DNA of 64,000 bases from NCBI RefSeq assembly GCF_947367125.1, contig NZ_CANBCQ010000004.1, positions 1 through 64,000 on the forward strand, given 5' to 3'. The stretch is from an uncultured Lactobacillus sp. (GTDB taxonomy: Bacteria; Bacillota; Bacilli; Lactobacillales; Lactobacillaceae). Below the pieces are notes generated by a model, which was not told where the DNA came from, did no database searches, and saw nothing but the letters and a program-made list of their open reading frames with translations. Below are positions 46,114 through 54,308 of this stretch, piece after piece (position 1 is the stretch's first letter; each line of letters starts with the position of its first letter). A program made the translations under genes and the position numbers.

Positions 46114-48469
46114 ATTTACCGGTAAGGTTAACGGAATTGTTTTTGAAAATAGTCAAGATCTATATAAAATTCTTGATGTTGAAATTATCGGCACTTTATC
46201 TGATTATTCACGTCCTGATATTAAAGTAACAGGAAACTTTGGCGATATTCAGATTAATAGTAGCTATCGCTTTGAAGGTAGGCTAGTTATGCACGAAAAG
46301 TTTGGCTTGCAATTCAGGGCGAATAGTTATAAGCAAGTTTTACCGCATGAAGAAGGCTCACTGACTAAGTATTTGAGTTCAAATAAGTTTCCTGGAATTG
46401 GTAAAAAAGCTGCAACGACAATTATTGATGAATTGGGATTAAATGCATTAGATGTACTAAAAGAAAAACCGGCTAAGATTGATCAGCTTTCTTTAACTAG
46501 TAAACAAAAAAATAGTCTTTTATCAGGGTTGAATGCAATGGATTCTTATTCAGAGATTGTCTTAAAATTAGCTCAGTATGGGATTAACAAGCGAATTGCC
46601 GGTCAAGTTTATCAGCTTTATCATGGTGAAGCATTAGAAAAACTAAAAAAGGATCCTTATGCTGCAGTTAATGATATTTCAGGTTTTGCTTTTAAAACTG
46701 CTGATATGATGGGAAAACAATTAGATATTGCTAGTGATGACCCACGGAGAATTAAAGGGGCAGTTTATCAAGTTTTGCTTGATGCTTTAAATGATGAGGG
46801 AAACACTTATGTTGGCTTAGCCGAACTTTTAACAGAGGCAAGCAAATTATTACAAATCACCCAATTTGATCCCATTGCTAGTTGTATTAATAAATTACAA
46901 GAGGCTGGTAAGGTAGTAGTCGATGGCGAAAATGCCGCGCTACAAAATATTTATCAAACTGAAGTTAACATTGCGCGTTTAATGAAGAACTTAGTACAAA
47001 GAAAAGAATCTGAAAAAACATCGCAATATAAGCCAGAAGAAATAGATCAAGCAATTGCGGATACGGAGAAAGAACTTAAAATTCATTATGATGATACACA
47101 AAAATTAGCTATTAAAAATGCAGTTAATCAGCCAATTTCCATCTTAACCGGTGGGCCAGGTACTGGTAAAACGACGATTATCAATGGGATTTTATTAGTA
47201 TTACGAAAATTAGCAGAAATTCCTGCTTCTGCTCTTTACAGTGAAGATCCTCCATTTTTGTTAGCTGCGCCAACTGGACGAGCTGCTAAAAGAATGGGCG
47301 AAATTACGGGAATTAGTGCTAAAACCATCCATCGATTATTGGGATTAGGAATTGGTGACGCTAATAATCAAGATTTAAATGAGTTAAATGGTGAGATTCT
47401 AATTGTCGATGAAATGTCGATGGTTGATATGTTCTTATTTAAGCAACTGTTATCAAGCATTAATGATACACGGCATCTTGTTTTTGTAGGTGATAAAGAT
47501 CAGTTACCTTCTGTTGGGGCAGGAAATGTTTTTAGTGATTTAATTAAATCACAGGCTTTTCCAACAACTATTTTGAAGCAAATTCACCGACAAGGGGATG
47601 ACTCGACGATTATTACTTTGGCACATGATGTAAATGAAGGAAAAGACCAACAAGCCTTGTTTAAAAAGACCAAGAATTATTCTTTTATTAGTTGTCGTCC
47701 TGAATTAGTGGGGGATGCGGTTGGTCAAATTGTTAAGCTTGCCTTAAAGCGTGGTTTTGCCAAGGATGATATTCAAGCGTTAGGTGCGATGTATCATGGT
47801 AATGGTGGCGTGACTAATTTAAATAATATTATTCAAGCAATTTTAAATCCTTCTCAGCCTAAGAGTAAATCTCTAGAAGCTCATAACGAAGTATTTCGGA
47901 TTGGTGATCGAATTCTACAACTGCAGAATAATCCGGAAAAAGACATTTATAATGGTCAAATTGGTAAAATTATTAGTATTGAAGAAGATGCTAAAGAATG
48001 CATGATTGCTGATTTTGATGGTCGAGAAGTGGCGTTTGAGAGAAAGGATTTAAACGACTTAACTCGCGCTTATGCAATTACTATTCATAAATCACAGGGA
48101 TCAGAATTTCCGTTGGTGATTTTGAATTTGACTATGCAGAATTTTGTCATGTTGAAGCGGAATCTATTGTATACTGCAATTACTCGGGCGGAAAAAAATT
48201 TAGTTTTAGTTGGTGATCCACGAGCATTTGTAGCGGCGTTTAAAACTTCAGGAAATGATCGAAAAACTGGTTTAGCAGATAAAATATGCCAGCAGCTAGG
48301 TATTTCATTAAGTGAGAGCAAGCAAGCTGAACAAGCCAAGTCGCCACAAGTAGATAATGAGCAAGAAGATAAAAAAACACAAGAGATTAAAGATTTTATT
48401 CTAACTCCAGAAAAAATATACTCTGGTGAAATTGATCCTATGATTGGTATGGAAGATATTAAATTATAA
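46106..48469 (+). CDS. recD2: ATP-dependent RecD2-like DNA helicase
   Basis: A 787-residue superfamily 1B 5'-3' helicase not tied to RecBC. N-terminal OB-like and HhH region (FPGIGKKAATTIIDELG at about 94-110), Walker A GGPGTGKTT (about 347-355), Walker B VDEMSMVD, motif III GDKDQLPSVGAGN, and the C-terminal motifs AITIHKSQGSEFP and LLYTAITRAEKNL. A polar tail after residue 740 is low complexity. Implicated in replication fork repair. Terminator follows. Confidence 0.94.
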   Translation: MIEFTGKVNGIVFENSQDLYKILDVEIIGTLSDYSRPDIKVTGNFGDIQINSSYRFEGRLVMHEKFGLQFRANSYKQVLPHEEGSLTKYLSSNKFPGIGKKAATTIIDELGLNALDVLKEKPAKIDQLSLTSKQKNSLLSGLNAMDSYSEIVLKLAQYGINKRIAGQVYQLYHGEALEKLKKDPYAAVNDISGFAFKTADMMGKQLDIASDDPRRIKGAVYQVLLDALNDEGNTYVGLAELLTEASKLLQITQFDPIASCINKLQEAGKVVVDGENAALQNIYQTEVNIARLMKNLVQRKESEKTSQYKPEEIDQAIADTEKELKIHYDDTQKLAIKNAVNQPISILTGGPGTGKTTIINGILLVLRKLAEIPASALYSEDPPFLLAAPTGRAAKRMGEITGISAKTIHRLLGLGIGDANNQDLNELNGEILIVDEMSMVDMFLFKQLLSSINDTRHLVFVGDKDQLPSVGAGNVFSDLIKSQAFPTTILKQIHRQGDDSTIITLAHDVNEGKDQQALFKKTKNYSFISCRPELVGDAVGQIVKLALKRGFAKDDIQALGAMYHGNGGVTNLNNIIQAILNPSQPKSKSLEAHNEVFRIGDRILQLQNNPEKDIYNGQIGKIISIEEDAKECMIADFDGREVAFERKDLNDLTRAYAITIHKSQGSEFPLVILNLTMQNFVMLKRNLLYTAITRAEKNLVLVGDPRAFVAAFKTSGNDRKTGLADKICQQLGISLSESKQAEQAKSPQVDNEQEDKKTQEIKDFILTPEKIYSGEIDPMIGMEDIKL

Positions 48470-48472
48470 TAG

Positions 48473-48511
48473 TGAAAGTCCCTGTTATTTCGTATAATAA
48501 GGGGCTTTTTC
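48473..48511 (+). terminator. Terminator of recD2
   Basis: AAAGTCCC (48475-48482) / GGGGCTTT (48501-48508) with an inner TTATT / AATAA helix and five T. Confidence 0.8.
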
Positions 48512-48525
48512 ATTATACAAAAGCA

Positions 48526-48534
48526 TGATATAAT
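48526..48534 (+). promoter_or_regulatory. Extended -10 promoter of the NERD gene
   Basis: TGATATAAT, 45 bases before the chosen start. It overlaps an apparent TTG start at 48537, which argues against that start. Confidence 0.55.
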
Positions 48535-48578
48535 TATTGTTGTATAAACATACGTTCCAAAAATATAAGAATAATAAG

Positions 48579-50219
48579 ATGGATATTACAATAATTATAT
48601 TAACAGTAGGTTTATTGACCTATTATTTTTTTCGAAAACAAAATCAAAAAAAGAAAATGAAAAAAATAGAATTATCTGCAATAGATAAAGAAGAAATAAC
48701 CAAATTAGAAAAACTTGCAGGTAAAAGATTACCGTATCGCTATTCTAATCAAAGGCAATTGACTTTTCAGATAATCGAATTGGTGCGGCCAGGTTATATC
48801 AAACGACGTATTTTTGATAATAAAGGGCATTGTCATTATTTAATCAAATATTATTTAGATCGTTCTGTAGCAGAACTAGTGGAGTTTGGCATAACTGATG
48901 GGCATTATTGGCGTAAAACTAAATGGGATAAAGAACCTAAAGTAATTTATCATTATGGTAAAAAGGAGTTTAGCAATTTTGACAAAATTACCCAAAATTT
49001 TCGGTATTATAGTTCAATAGTCAAAGCTGGGCGAGATCGGATCCTTCCTTTAGAAAATGATCTAAATCAGTATGTAAATGAATTAGAAAATCATGCAAAT
49101 TATCAAAAAGCATGGGTTACACGTAATCATATTAACGATTCACAGGCTATTCATGCTATTAGCACTGTTGAAAAAATTAATTTAGATAGTAAACGTGGAA
49201 TCAAGCGAGGCTTGGCTTTACAAAATATCTTGCGCATTCGAGCAATTAATTCGGGATTTAAGGTTTATAACCAAAAAGTAAATTCCTTTCAGAATAGAAT
49301 GACCGAACTACATTTAGATCAGATAAAAAGTTTACATCAAATGGACATTTTATCTTCACGTGATCTGCGTCACCTTAGCAATTTATTGGCAGGCGCTGCA
49401 GCTGAAAAATTAGTAAATTTACGTCTTCGTGAGGTACAAACTGGAAAAGGGATAATTCACAATCTGCTATTGCCATATCCGTATGAGCACCAAAATAGTC
49501 TAGGGACTAATCAAATTGACCATGTAGTAATTACATCAAATGGTATTTTTTGCTTGGAAACTAAAGCTCGTACTAGTCAAAATGAACAGTATAATGTTCT
49601 AACTGATTATAATGAAGTGGCCGATCAAGTAGCTAAACATAAAGAGAGTATTAAATATGTTTTGGAGAAGAGTAATAATCCTGTAATCATTAATTTACTT
49701 AAACGGCTATCTAATATCGATCGATTAGTTAAAAATGTAGTTGTATTTGTCAGCAGAACTGAGGATGAAGTTACACTGGTTAACACAGAACGCTATGAAA
49801 AGATGGGAATAACTGTTGTACAAGTAGCAGATATACAATCTTTGTTAATTAAAGCTGAAAATAAGATAGGACTGCAACCCGAAGAAATAGCGGCTATTAA
49901 AGAGGAGCTTGATAATAATAAACAATTGCAGGAAGAAAAAGCTTATCAAGAAAATGCAGTGCTATTTGAAGATCAGGGCTTAACATTAAATCAAAAGCAA
50001 GTTGAAGAACAGTTATATCATGCTAATCAGGTGATTAAACATCTTGATCAAATCGATGCTCTTTTGGCTGATTATTTGCAAGAAGCACGTGAGTGGCAAA
50101 AGCAATATCGAAAATATTGTTACTGGAAGAAATTTTACGAGCAAGTACATAATTTTATTGATCAAGGGCAGTATTATCGAATGCATAATTTGAAAAAGGA
50201 TATTTTCGATAAAATATAA
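48579..50219 (+). CDS. Membrane-anchored NERD (nuclease-related) domain protein
   Basis: A 546-residue protein. One N-terminal membrane helix (ITIIILTVGLLTYYFF, about 3-18), a long charged region, a NERD domain at about 268-385 and C-terminal coiled coils (about 440-535). The NERD catalytic-type residues of the PD-(D/E)xK fold are all present: D314 in QIDHVVI and E327-x-K329 in LETKAR, with the preceding GAAAEKLV helix. A DNA or RNA nuclease is predicted but no substrate is known. It stands alone between its own promoter and a bidirectional terminator. The ribosome site (AAGAATAATAAG) is weak. Confidence 0.8.
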   Translation: MDITIIILTVGLLTYYFFRKQNQKKKMKKIELSAIDKEEITKLEKLAGKRLPYRYSNQRQLTFQIIELVRPGYIKRRIFDNKGHCHYLIKYYLDRSVAELVEFGITDGHYWRKTKWDKEPKVIYHYGKKEFSNFDKITQNFRYYSSIVKAGRDRILPLENDLNQYVNELENHANYQKAWVTRNHINDSQAIHAISTVEKINLDSKRGIKRGLALQNILRIRAINSGFKVYNQKVNSFQNRMTELHLDQIKSLHQMDILSSRDLRHLSNLLAGAAAEKLVNLRLREVQTGKGIIHNLLLPYPYEHQNSLGTNQIDHVVITSNGIFCLETKARTSQNEQYNVLTDYNEVADQVAKHKESIKYVLEKSNNPVIINLLKRLSNIDRLVKNVVVFVSRTEDEVTLVNTERYEKMGITVVQVADIQSLLIKAENKIGLQPEEIAAIKEELDNNKQLQEEKAYQENAVLFEDQGLTLNQKQVEEQLYHANQVIKHLDQIDALLADYLQEAREWQKQYRKYCYWKKFYEQVHNFIDQGQYYRMHNLKKDIFDKI

Positions 50220-50263
50220 AAAAGAAGAATTTGAAATGCAGAAATCAAATTCTTCTTTTTTTA
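50215..50263. terminator. Bidirectional terminator, NERD gene / lipid kinase
   Basis: AAAAAAGAAGAATTTGA and TCAAATTCTTCTTTTTTT form a 17-bp stem with a 10-base loop, giving T-runs on both strands between convergent genes. Confidence 0.9.
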
Positions 50264-50265
50264 CG

Positions 50266-51213
50266 TTACTTTAATAAATTAAAATGATCAATTTTGAAGG
50301 TTAGTTTAAAATTTTGTTTTTCAATATCTTCACCGTCAATCTGAGCATATTCAGCTTTATTGGTTTGAACTTGAATTTTCTTAGCTTCAACATAATGAAA
50401 TTGTGGTGCATTAACATGTGAGCCATTTTTGATAAGTTTAGCAAATAGCCAAAGAAATTTACCTAGACTTGGTTTCTCAACAATTACGGTATCAAGATGA
50501 TGACTGTAAACATCTGCTTTAGGCAAAATAGCAAATCCACCGCCAAAGTAGGGATGATTAGTAGTGGTGACAAAGTAAGCATCACCATAACGGATAGTTT
50601 CATTTTTGGTTTTAACTGTTACTGTAAACTTATCTTGTTTAGCTAAAGCTTGAACAACATTTAAACCGTAAATTAAATTGCCAGAATTAAGGCGATTCAG
50701 TTTTTTCTTTAATTGGGCATGATTACTCTGATGGACAACAAACGCATCAAAGCCAATTCCAAAATTATTAACGAAATAACCATTAGGTAATTGCTTGATA
50801 TTTGACGTAAAATAACCGCAATCAACTCTTTCTGATTCAGGATCACGTAATAGATTGTTAATTAGTTGCCGCGGATCAGCAGTTAATCCAGCACCACGAG
50901 CAAAATCATTACCCGTTCCAGCAGGCAAATAGGTAATTGGTGTTTCTGGGTAGTCAGAACTTTTAATACCATTTAAAACTTCATTAAAAGAGCCATCACC
51001 GCCGACTACGATTAAAACATGATCAGAAGAAAAATGGTGGTTGGCATACGCCTTAGCTAAGCTAATTAATTCACCTGGATAATGGCTTTTTTGTTGCTTA
51101 AAAGGAATATTTAATTTTTTTAAAATAGATTGCAGTGAGGCGTTTGCCTTGATAGCATTTCCGTTTCCTGCAACTTCGTTAACTAATAAATGAACTTTAA
51201 TTTTTTTCTGCAT
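50266..51213 (-). CDS. Diacylglycerol/lipid kinase family protein (DagK/YegS type)
   Basis: A 315-residue cytoplasmic enzyme of the diacylglycerol kinase catalytic family. Motifs: VNEVAGNG, VVGGDGSFNEVLNGI (about 73-87), LPAGTGNDFARGAG and the C-terminal QIDGEDIEKQ. Probably recycles diacylglycerol released during lipoteichoic acid synthesis to phosphatidic acid; DgkB and YegS-like roles cannot be separated here. Ribosome site is weak. It follows rnjA but behind a terminator. Confidence 0.87.
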   Translation of the reverse strand: MQKKIKVHLLVNEVAGNGNAIKANASLQSILKKLNIPFKQQKSHYPGELISLAKAYANHHFSSDHVLIVVGGDGSFNEVLNGIKSSDYPETPITYLPAGTGNDFARGAGLTADPRQLINNLLRDPESERVDCGYFTSNIKQLPNGYFVNNFGIGFDAFVVHQSNHAQLKKKLNRLNSGNLIYGLNVVQALAKQDKFTVTVKTKNETIRYGDAYFVTTTNHPYFGGGFAILPKADVYSHHLDTVIVEKPSLGKFLWLFAKLIKNGSHVNAPQFHYVEAKKIQVQTNKAEYAQIDGEDIEKQNFKLTFKIDHFNLLK

Positions 51214-51231
51214 TTTACTTATTTTCTAAAA

Positions 51232-51257
51232 TAAAAGACTCCCTGAGGAGTCTTTTT
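51232..51257 (-). terminator. Terminator of rpoY-rnjA
   Basis: Minus-strand AAAGACTCC / GGAGTCTTT, loop TCAG, followed by TATTTT. It stands between rnjA and the lipid kinase. Confidence 0.85.
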
Positions 51258-51260
51258 CTT

Positions 51261-52940
51261 TTATTTCTTTTCAATGATAATTGGTAAAATCATTGGTCGT
51301 CTTTCAGTCTTAGAATATAGGAAATCTGAAAGATTTTCGATGATGGCCTTTTTAATGTCGCTTTCTTTAGGTCGATTTGATTTAGCCATCTCATTTCTGA
51401 GTACATGGTAAACATGTTTTTGCGCTTGACTAATTAGTTCAGTCGATTCACGCATGTAAACAAAACCACGACTAAGAATGTCAGGTCCAGCTAAAACACG
51501 TTTGTGCTTATAATCAACTGTAGCTACTGCAACTACCAAGCCTTCTTCAGAAAGGATCTGTCGATCATGAACAACTACATTGCCAACATCTGCAGTACCA
51601 GAAGTATCGACGTAAACATCACCTGCAGGAATATGACCAGCAATCCTAGCACCGTTGGGGCCAAAGCAAACGACTTCACCATTAGATAAAACAAAAGTAT
51701 TTTCGGCAGCCACACCAGCTTGTTGAGCAAGTTGGGTATGAATGACCTGCATTCTGTATTCACCGTGAACAGGAATCATATACTTAGGCTTAACTAAGCG
51801 AACCATCATCTTTAATTCTTCTTGACCACCGTGACCAGAAGTGTGGACATTATTTACTCTTCCGTGAATAACGTCAGCTCCACCTTCCATTAACTTGTTA
51901 ATTAAATGGTTAACACTTAAGGTGTTACCTGGAATTGGGTTAGAAGAGAAAATAACTGTATCACCTGGTTGCAAACTAATTTGCCGGTGAGTACCATTAG
52001 CAATTCTTGATAGAGCAGCCAATGGTTCACCTTGAGAACCAGTACATAAAATCATTACTTTCTCAGGTGGTAATTTATTGATCTCATCTGCATCAACAAT
52101 TAAACCTTTAGGTAAATTCAAGTAACCTAAATCAATCCCATTGTCAACGCCATTTTCCATACTACGACCAAAAATAGCTACCTTTCTGCCAGTATCAATT
52201 GCAGCTTGAATGGCAGTGGATACCCGGTAAAGATTAGATGCAAAGGTTGCAAAAATAATCCTACCATGAATTCCTGTGATGATATTATGCAGTGATTGGG
52301 CTACAAATCTTTCAGATTTTGTAAATTGTGAAACTTCTGCATTAGTTGAATCAGAAAGAAGTGCAAGCACACCTTCATTTCCCAATTGTGCCATTTTCTG
52401 AAAGTCTGGTGCAGGCTGTCCCATTACAGGTGTTAAATCAAACTTGAAATCACCTGTAAAGACTACAGCACCAAGTGGTGTATGAACAGCAATACCCAAA
52501 GTATCAGGAATGGAGTGGGTAGTTCTAAAGAAAGAAACAGAAAGCTTCTTAAATTTTAAAACTGTATCCTCATGCTCTTCATGTAGTTCAGTTGTTTTTA
52601 AAATTCCGTGTTCTTCCAACTTGCCTTTAATTAATGAAAGAGCAAATGGAGTCGCATAGACAGGAATTTCTGGAATTTTTTCCAATAAAAATGGAATACC
52701 ACCAATGTGGTCTTCGTGTCCGTGACTAACTACAAGAGCTTTGATCTTTTTACGATTCTTAATTAGGTAAGAATAATCTGAAATGACGTAGTTAATACCT
52801 AATAGATCATCTTCGGGGAATTTAATACCACAGTCCATGATGATAATTTCATCTTGATATTGGACACAATACATATTTTTACCGATTTCATGCAAACCCC
52901 CGATTGCATAAACGGCTACTTCATTATTTTTAATTCGCAC
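51261..52940 (-). CDS. rnjA: Ribonuclease J1
   Basis: A 559-residue metallo-beta-lactamase/beta-CASP ribonuclease with endo- and 5'-3' exonuclease activity, central in Firmicute mRNA decay and rRNA maturation. Metal motif SHGHEDHIGG (about 74-83), FTGDFKFD, beta-CASP motifs SDSTNAE and HGRVNNVHTSGHGGQEE, VHGEYRM. GTG start, six bases after rpoY, without strong ribosome site, so probably coupled. The C-terminal domain is of usual length. Confidence 0.95.
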   Translation of the reverse strand: MRIKNNEVAVYAIGGLHEIGKNMYCVQYQDEIIIMDCGIKFPEDDLLGINYVISDYSYLIKNRKKIKALVVSHGHEDHIGGIPFLLEKIPEIPVYATPFALSLIKGKLEEHGILKTTELHEEHEDTVLKFKKLSVSFFRTTHSIPDTLGIAVHTPLGAVVFTGDFKFDLTPVMGQPAPDFQKMAQLGNEGVLALLSDSTNAEVSQFTKSERFVAQSLHNIITGIHGRIIFATFASNLYRVSTAIQAAIDTGRKVAIFGRSMENGVDNGIDLGYLNLPKGLIVDADEINKLPPEKVMILCTGSQGEPLAALSRIANGTHRQISLQPGDTVIFSSNPIPGNTLSVNHLINKLMEGGADVIHGRVNNVHTSGHGGQEELKMMVRLVKPKYMIPVHGEYRMQVIHTQLAQQAGVAAENTFVLSNGEVVCFGPNGARIAGHIPAGDVYVDTSGTADVGNVVVHDRQILSEEGLVVAVATVDYKHKRVLAGPDILSRGFVYMRESTELISQAQKHVYHVLRNEMAKSNRPKESDIKKAIIENLSDFLYSKTERRPMILPIIIEKK

Positions 52941-52946
52941 TCTTTA

Positions 52947-53168
52947 TTACTTCTTATCGAACTTTGTTAACTTAAAGTCAGCATGTTCTTTTTCGTAAGT
53001 TAAAGAATTGCCTGTTAACTCTTGGATGAGTTCAATGTTATAGGGGGTATTGTCCTCAACCGTACTTCTTGCTTCAACCATGTTGTCTGCTTCCATGTAA
53101 AGAGTTTGTGTAGTTTCTCTACGAGGATTGACAATCTTGTCTTTTTGATACAAAACTTTGTAAATCAT
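52947..53168 (-). CDS. rpoY: RNA polymerase epsilon subunit
   Basis: A 73-residue protein, the YkzG/DUF1447 family, a small RNA polymerase subunit of Firmicutes. [28 protein letters not shown] and the C-terminal [13 protein letters not shown] are typical. Ribosome site AAGGAG before the ATG. The rpoY-rnjA pair is highly conserved in Firmicutes. Confidence 0.95.
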   Translation of the reverse strand: MIYKVLYQKDKIVNPRRETTQTLYMEADNMVEARSTVEDNTPYNIELIQELTGNSLTYEKEHADFKLTKFDKK

Positions 53169-53235
53169 AAATGATTCTCCTTAATTAATGTATAAACGTT
53201 CAATGTAGAGTAAAAATTACTCAATAGCTATAAAA

Positions 53236-53244
53236 ATTTTATCA
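53236..53244 (-). promoter_or_regulatory. Extended -10 promoter of rpoY-rnjA
   Basis: Minus-strand TGATAAAAT (hexamer 53241-53236), about 68 bases before rpoY. The short leader contains the small hairpin GAGTAA / TTACTC. No strong -35. Confidence 0.5.
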
Positions 53245-53310
53245 TATTTATAAAGGTAAGTATATAATTATGTTTCTTTTGATTTTTAATAATGAATTTC
53301 ACAAATATTA

Positions 53311-53339
53311 TTGACATAAAATAACGTCAGTTGTACTAT
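53311..53339 (+). promoter_or_regulatory. Strong sigma-A promoter of a small RNA
   Basis: Consensus TTGACA (53311-53316), 17-base spacer, TACTAT (53334-53339). It points away from rpoY into a gene-free stretch that ends at a terminator 100 bases later. Confidence 0.75.
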
Positions 53340-53345
53340 AAACGT

Positions 53346-53449
53346 GTAGTGAATGATTAATAAACTCATTTGCTCGTTATAAGAAGTCTCTTCACTCTTC
53401 TTAATTCCCAATGTATGAGTCACTGGCCTAGTCAACCAGTGATTTTTTT
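53346..53449 (+). ncRNA. Candidate free-standing small RNA, unknown class
   Basis: About 104 nt from the promoter above to an intrinsic terminator: CACTGG (53421-53426) / CCAGTG (53436-53441), loop of 9, seven T. Inside, AATGA can pair with TCATT, and AAGAAG (about 53380-53385) with CTTCTT (about 53397-53402), leaving a pyrimidine-rich loop TCTCTTCACT. The only open frame is nine codons (MINKLICSL) without a ribosome site. Not 6S, tmRNA, SRP RNA or RNase P by size or motif. It lies between rpoY and def, convergent with def but not overlapping it. Confidence 0.6.
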
Positions 53450-53453
53450 ATGC

Positions 53454-53479
53454 AAAAAAGCCCGCATGTGCAGGCTTTT
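53454..53479 (-). terminator. Terminator of def
   Basis: Minus-strand AGCCTGC / GCGGGCT with loop ACAT and six T. A second inverted repeat, TAATTGTTA / TAACAATTA (53482-53501), overlaps the def stop codon. Confidence 0.85.
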
Positions 53480-53498
53480 GCTAATTGTTAAATAACAA

Positions 53499-54053
53499 TT
53501 AAGAAATTACAACTGTATCTTCTTTAAGAGCAAATGGATCATTCTTATTAATTCGGTCGTAGAATAAGTGACCATTTAAGTGATCAATTTCGTGAGAAGA
53601 AACGATTGCTGGGTAATCTTTTAAGCGAATAGTCTTTTCTTCACCATCGATAGTGTAGTAATGAATAGTTAGTTTATCTGGACGAGGGACATAGCCATTG
53701 ATTACTTTATCAACGCTTAAACAACCTTCTCCTTCGCTAAGACATGCTTGGCGAACAGATTCAGAAACAATTTCTGGATTAACATAAATTTCTTTAAAAA
53801 TAATTTTGCCTTGATCATCAGGAACTAAAAGTGCAGCCATTTGAACGCCTTCACCAACTTGAGGCGCAGCTAAACCTACTCCAGCTCTTAATTGATGCTT
53901 TTCGGCAACTTTAGGGTCTTGAGAATCAATTAAGTATTGCATCATATCATCTGCTAGTTTTTTGTAATGGTCACTAAGTGGGAAAGTTAAAGGCTTAGCA
54001 ACTTGACGTAAAACGGGATCTCCGTCACGTACAATATCTTTCATTAAGATCAA
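53499..54053 (-). CDS. def: Peptide deformylase
   Basis: A 184-residue iron/zinc enzyme that removes formyl from nascent proteins. Three motifs are intact: [17 protein letters not shown] and [11 protein letters not shown]. It is the longer Gram-positive type 2 form. TTG at 54053 is 8 bases from AAGGAG, while the ATG three codons later would be 17 away, and [13 protein letters not shown] fits family N termini, so TTG is chosen. Own terminator. Confidence 0.95.
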   Translation of the reverse strand: MILMKDIVRDGDPVLRQVAKPLTFPLSDHYKKLADDMMQYLIDSQDPKVAEKHQLRAGVGLAAPQVGEGVQMAALLVPDDQGKIIFKEIYVNPEIVSESVRQACLSEGEGCLSVDKVINGYVPRPDKLTIHYYTIDGEEKTIRLKDYPAIVSSHEIDHLNGHLFYDRINKNDPFALKEDTVVIS

Positions 54054-54089
54054 AATAATTACTCCTTTTTTTAAAATTTATTATCTATA

Positions 54090-54095
54090 ATTATA
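54090..54095 (-). promoter_or_regulatory. -10 element of def
   Basis: Minus-strand TATAAT about 37 bases before the def start. The -35 is poor. Confidence 0.45.
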
Positions 54096-54167
54096 TTTTT
54101 AACATAGTTTAATAGTTTTTGCTTGTTTTTGCATTAAAAAATCCTTGATTAACTTAATTGTTAAGCG

Positions 54168-54196
54168 TTGACCCGCGTGCAGTTAGGTGGTAAAAT
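54168..54196 (+). promoter_or_regulatory. Promoter of typA
   Basis: TTGACC (54168-54173), 17-base spacer ending in TGG, TAAAAT (54191-54196), so both -35 and extended -10 are present. The palindrome CTTAATTGTTAAG (54153-54165) lies two bases upstream of the -35 and could be an operator. Confidence 0.75.
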
Positions 54197-54202
54197 TCAC
54201 TA

Positions 54203-54285
54203 ACGTAACTATACAGATTTAAGAAAAGCACTTCGATAAAGCGCTAATGCGTTACCGAAACTGTGACCGGGTCACAGTTTTTTTA
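54203..54285 (+). promoter_or_regulatory. typA leader with intrinsic terminator, candidate attenuator
   Basis: Between the typA promoter and its start codon is a compact structured leader. GTAAC (54205-54209) can pair with GTTAC (54251-54255), enclosing a hairpin AGCACTT / AAGCGCT (54228-54246, one mismatch). Directly after comes AAACTGTGACC / GGGTCACAGTTT with seven T (54258-54284), an intrinsic terminator 24 bases before the start. Either typA is controlled by premature termination, or the leader is a short RNA of its own. No known riboswitch class is recognised. Confidence 0.6.
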
Positions 54286-54308
54286 TTGAAGAGTGGGGAG
54301 GAATACTT

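Noticed and set aside
53358..53384. Nine-codon peptide (MINKLICSL) in the candidate small RNA
   Set aside because: No ribosome site upstream and too short to judge; treated as chance.
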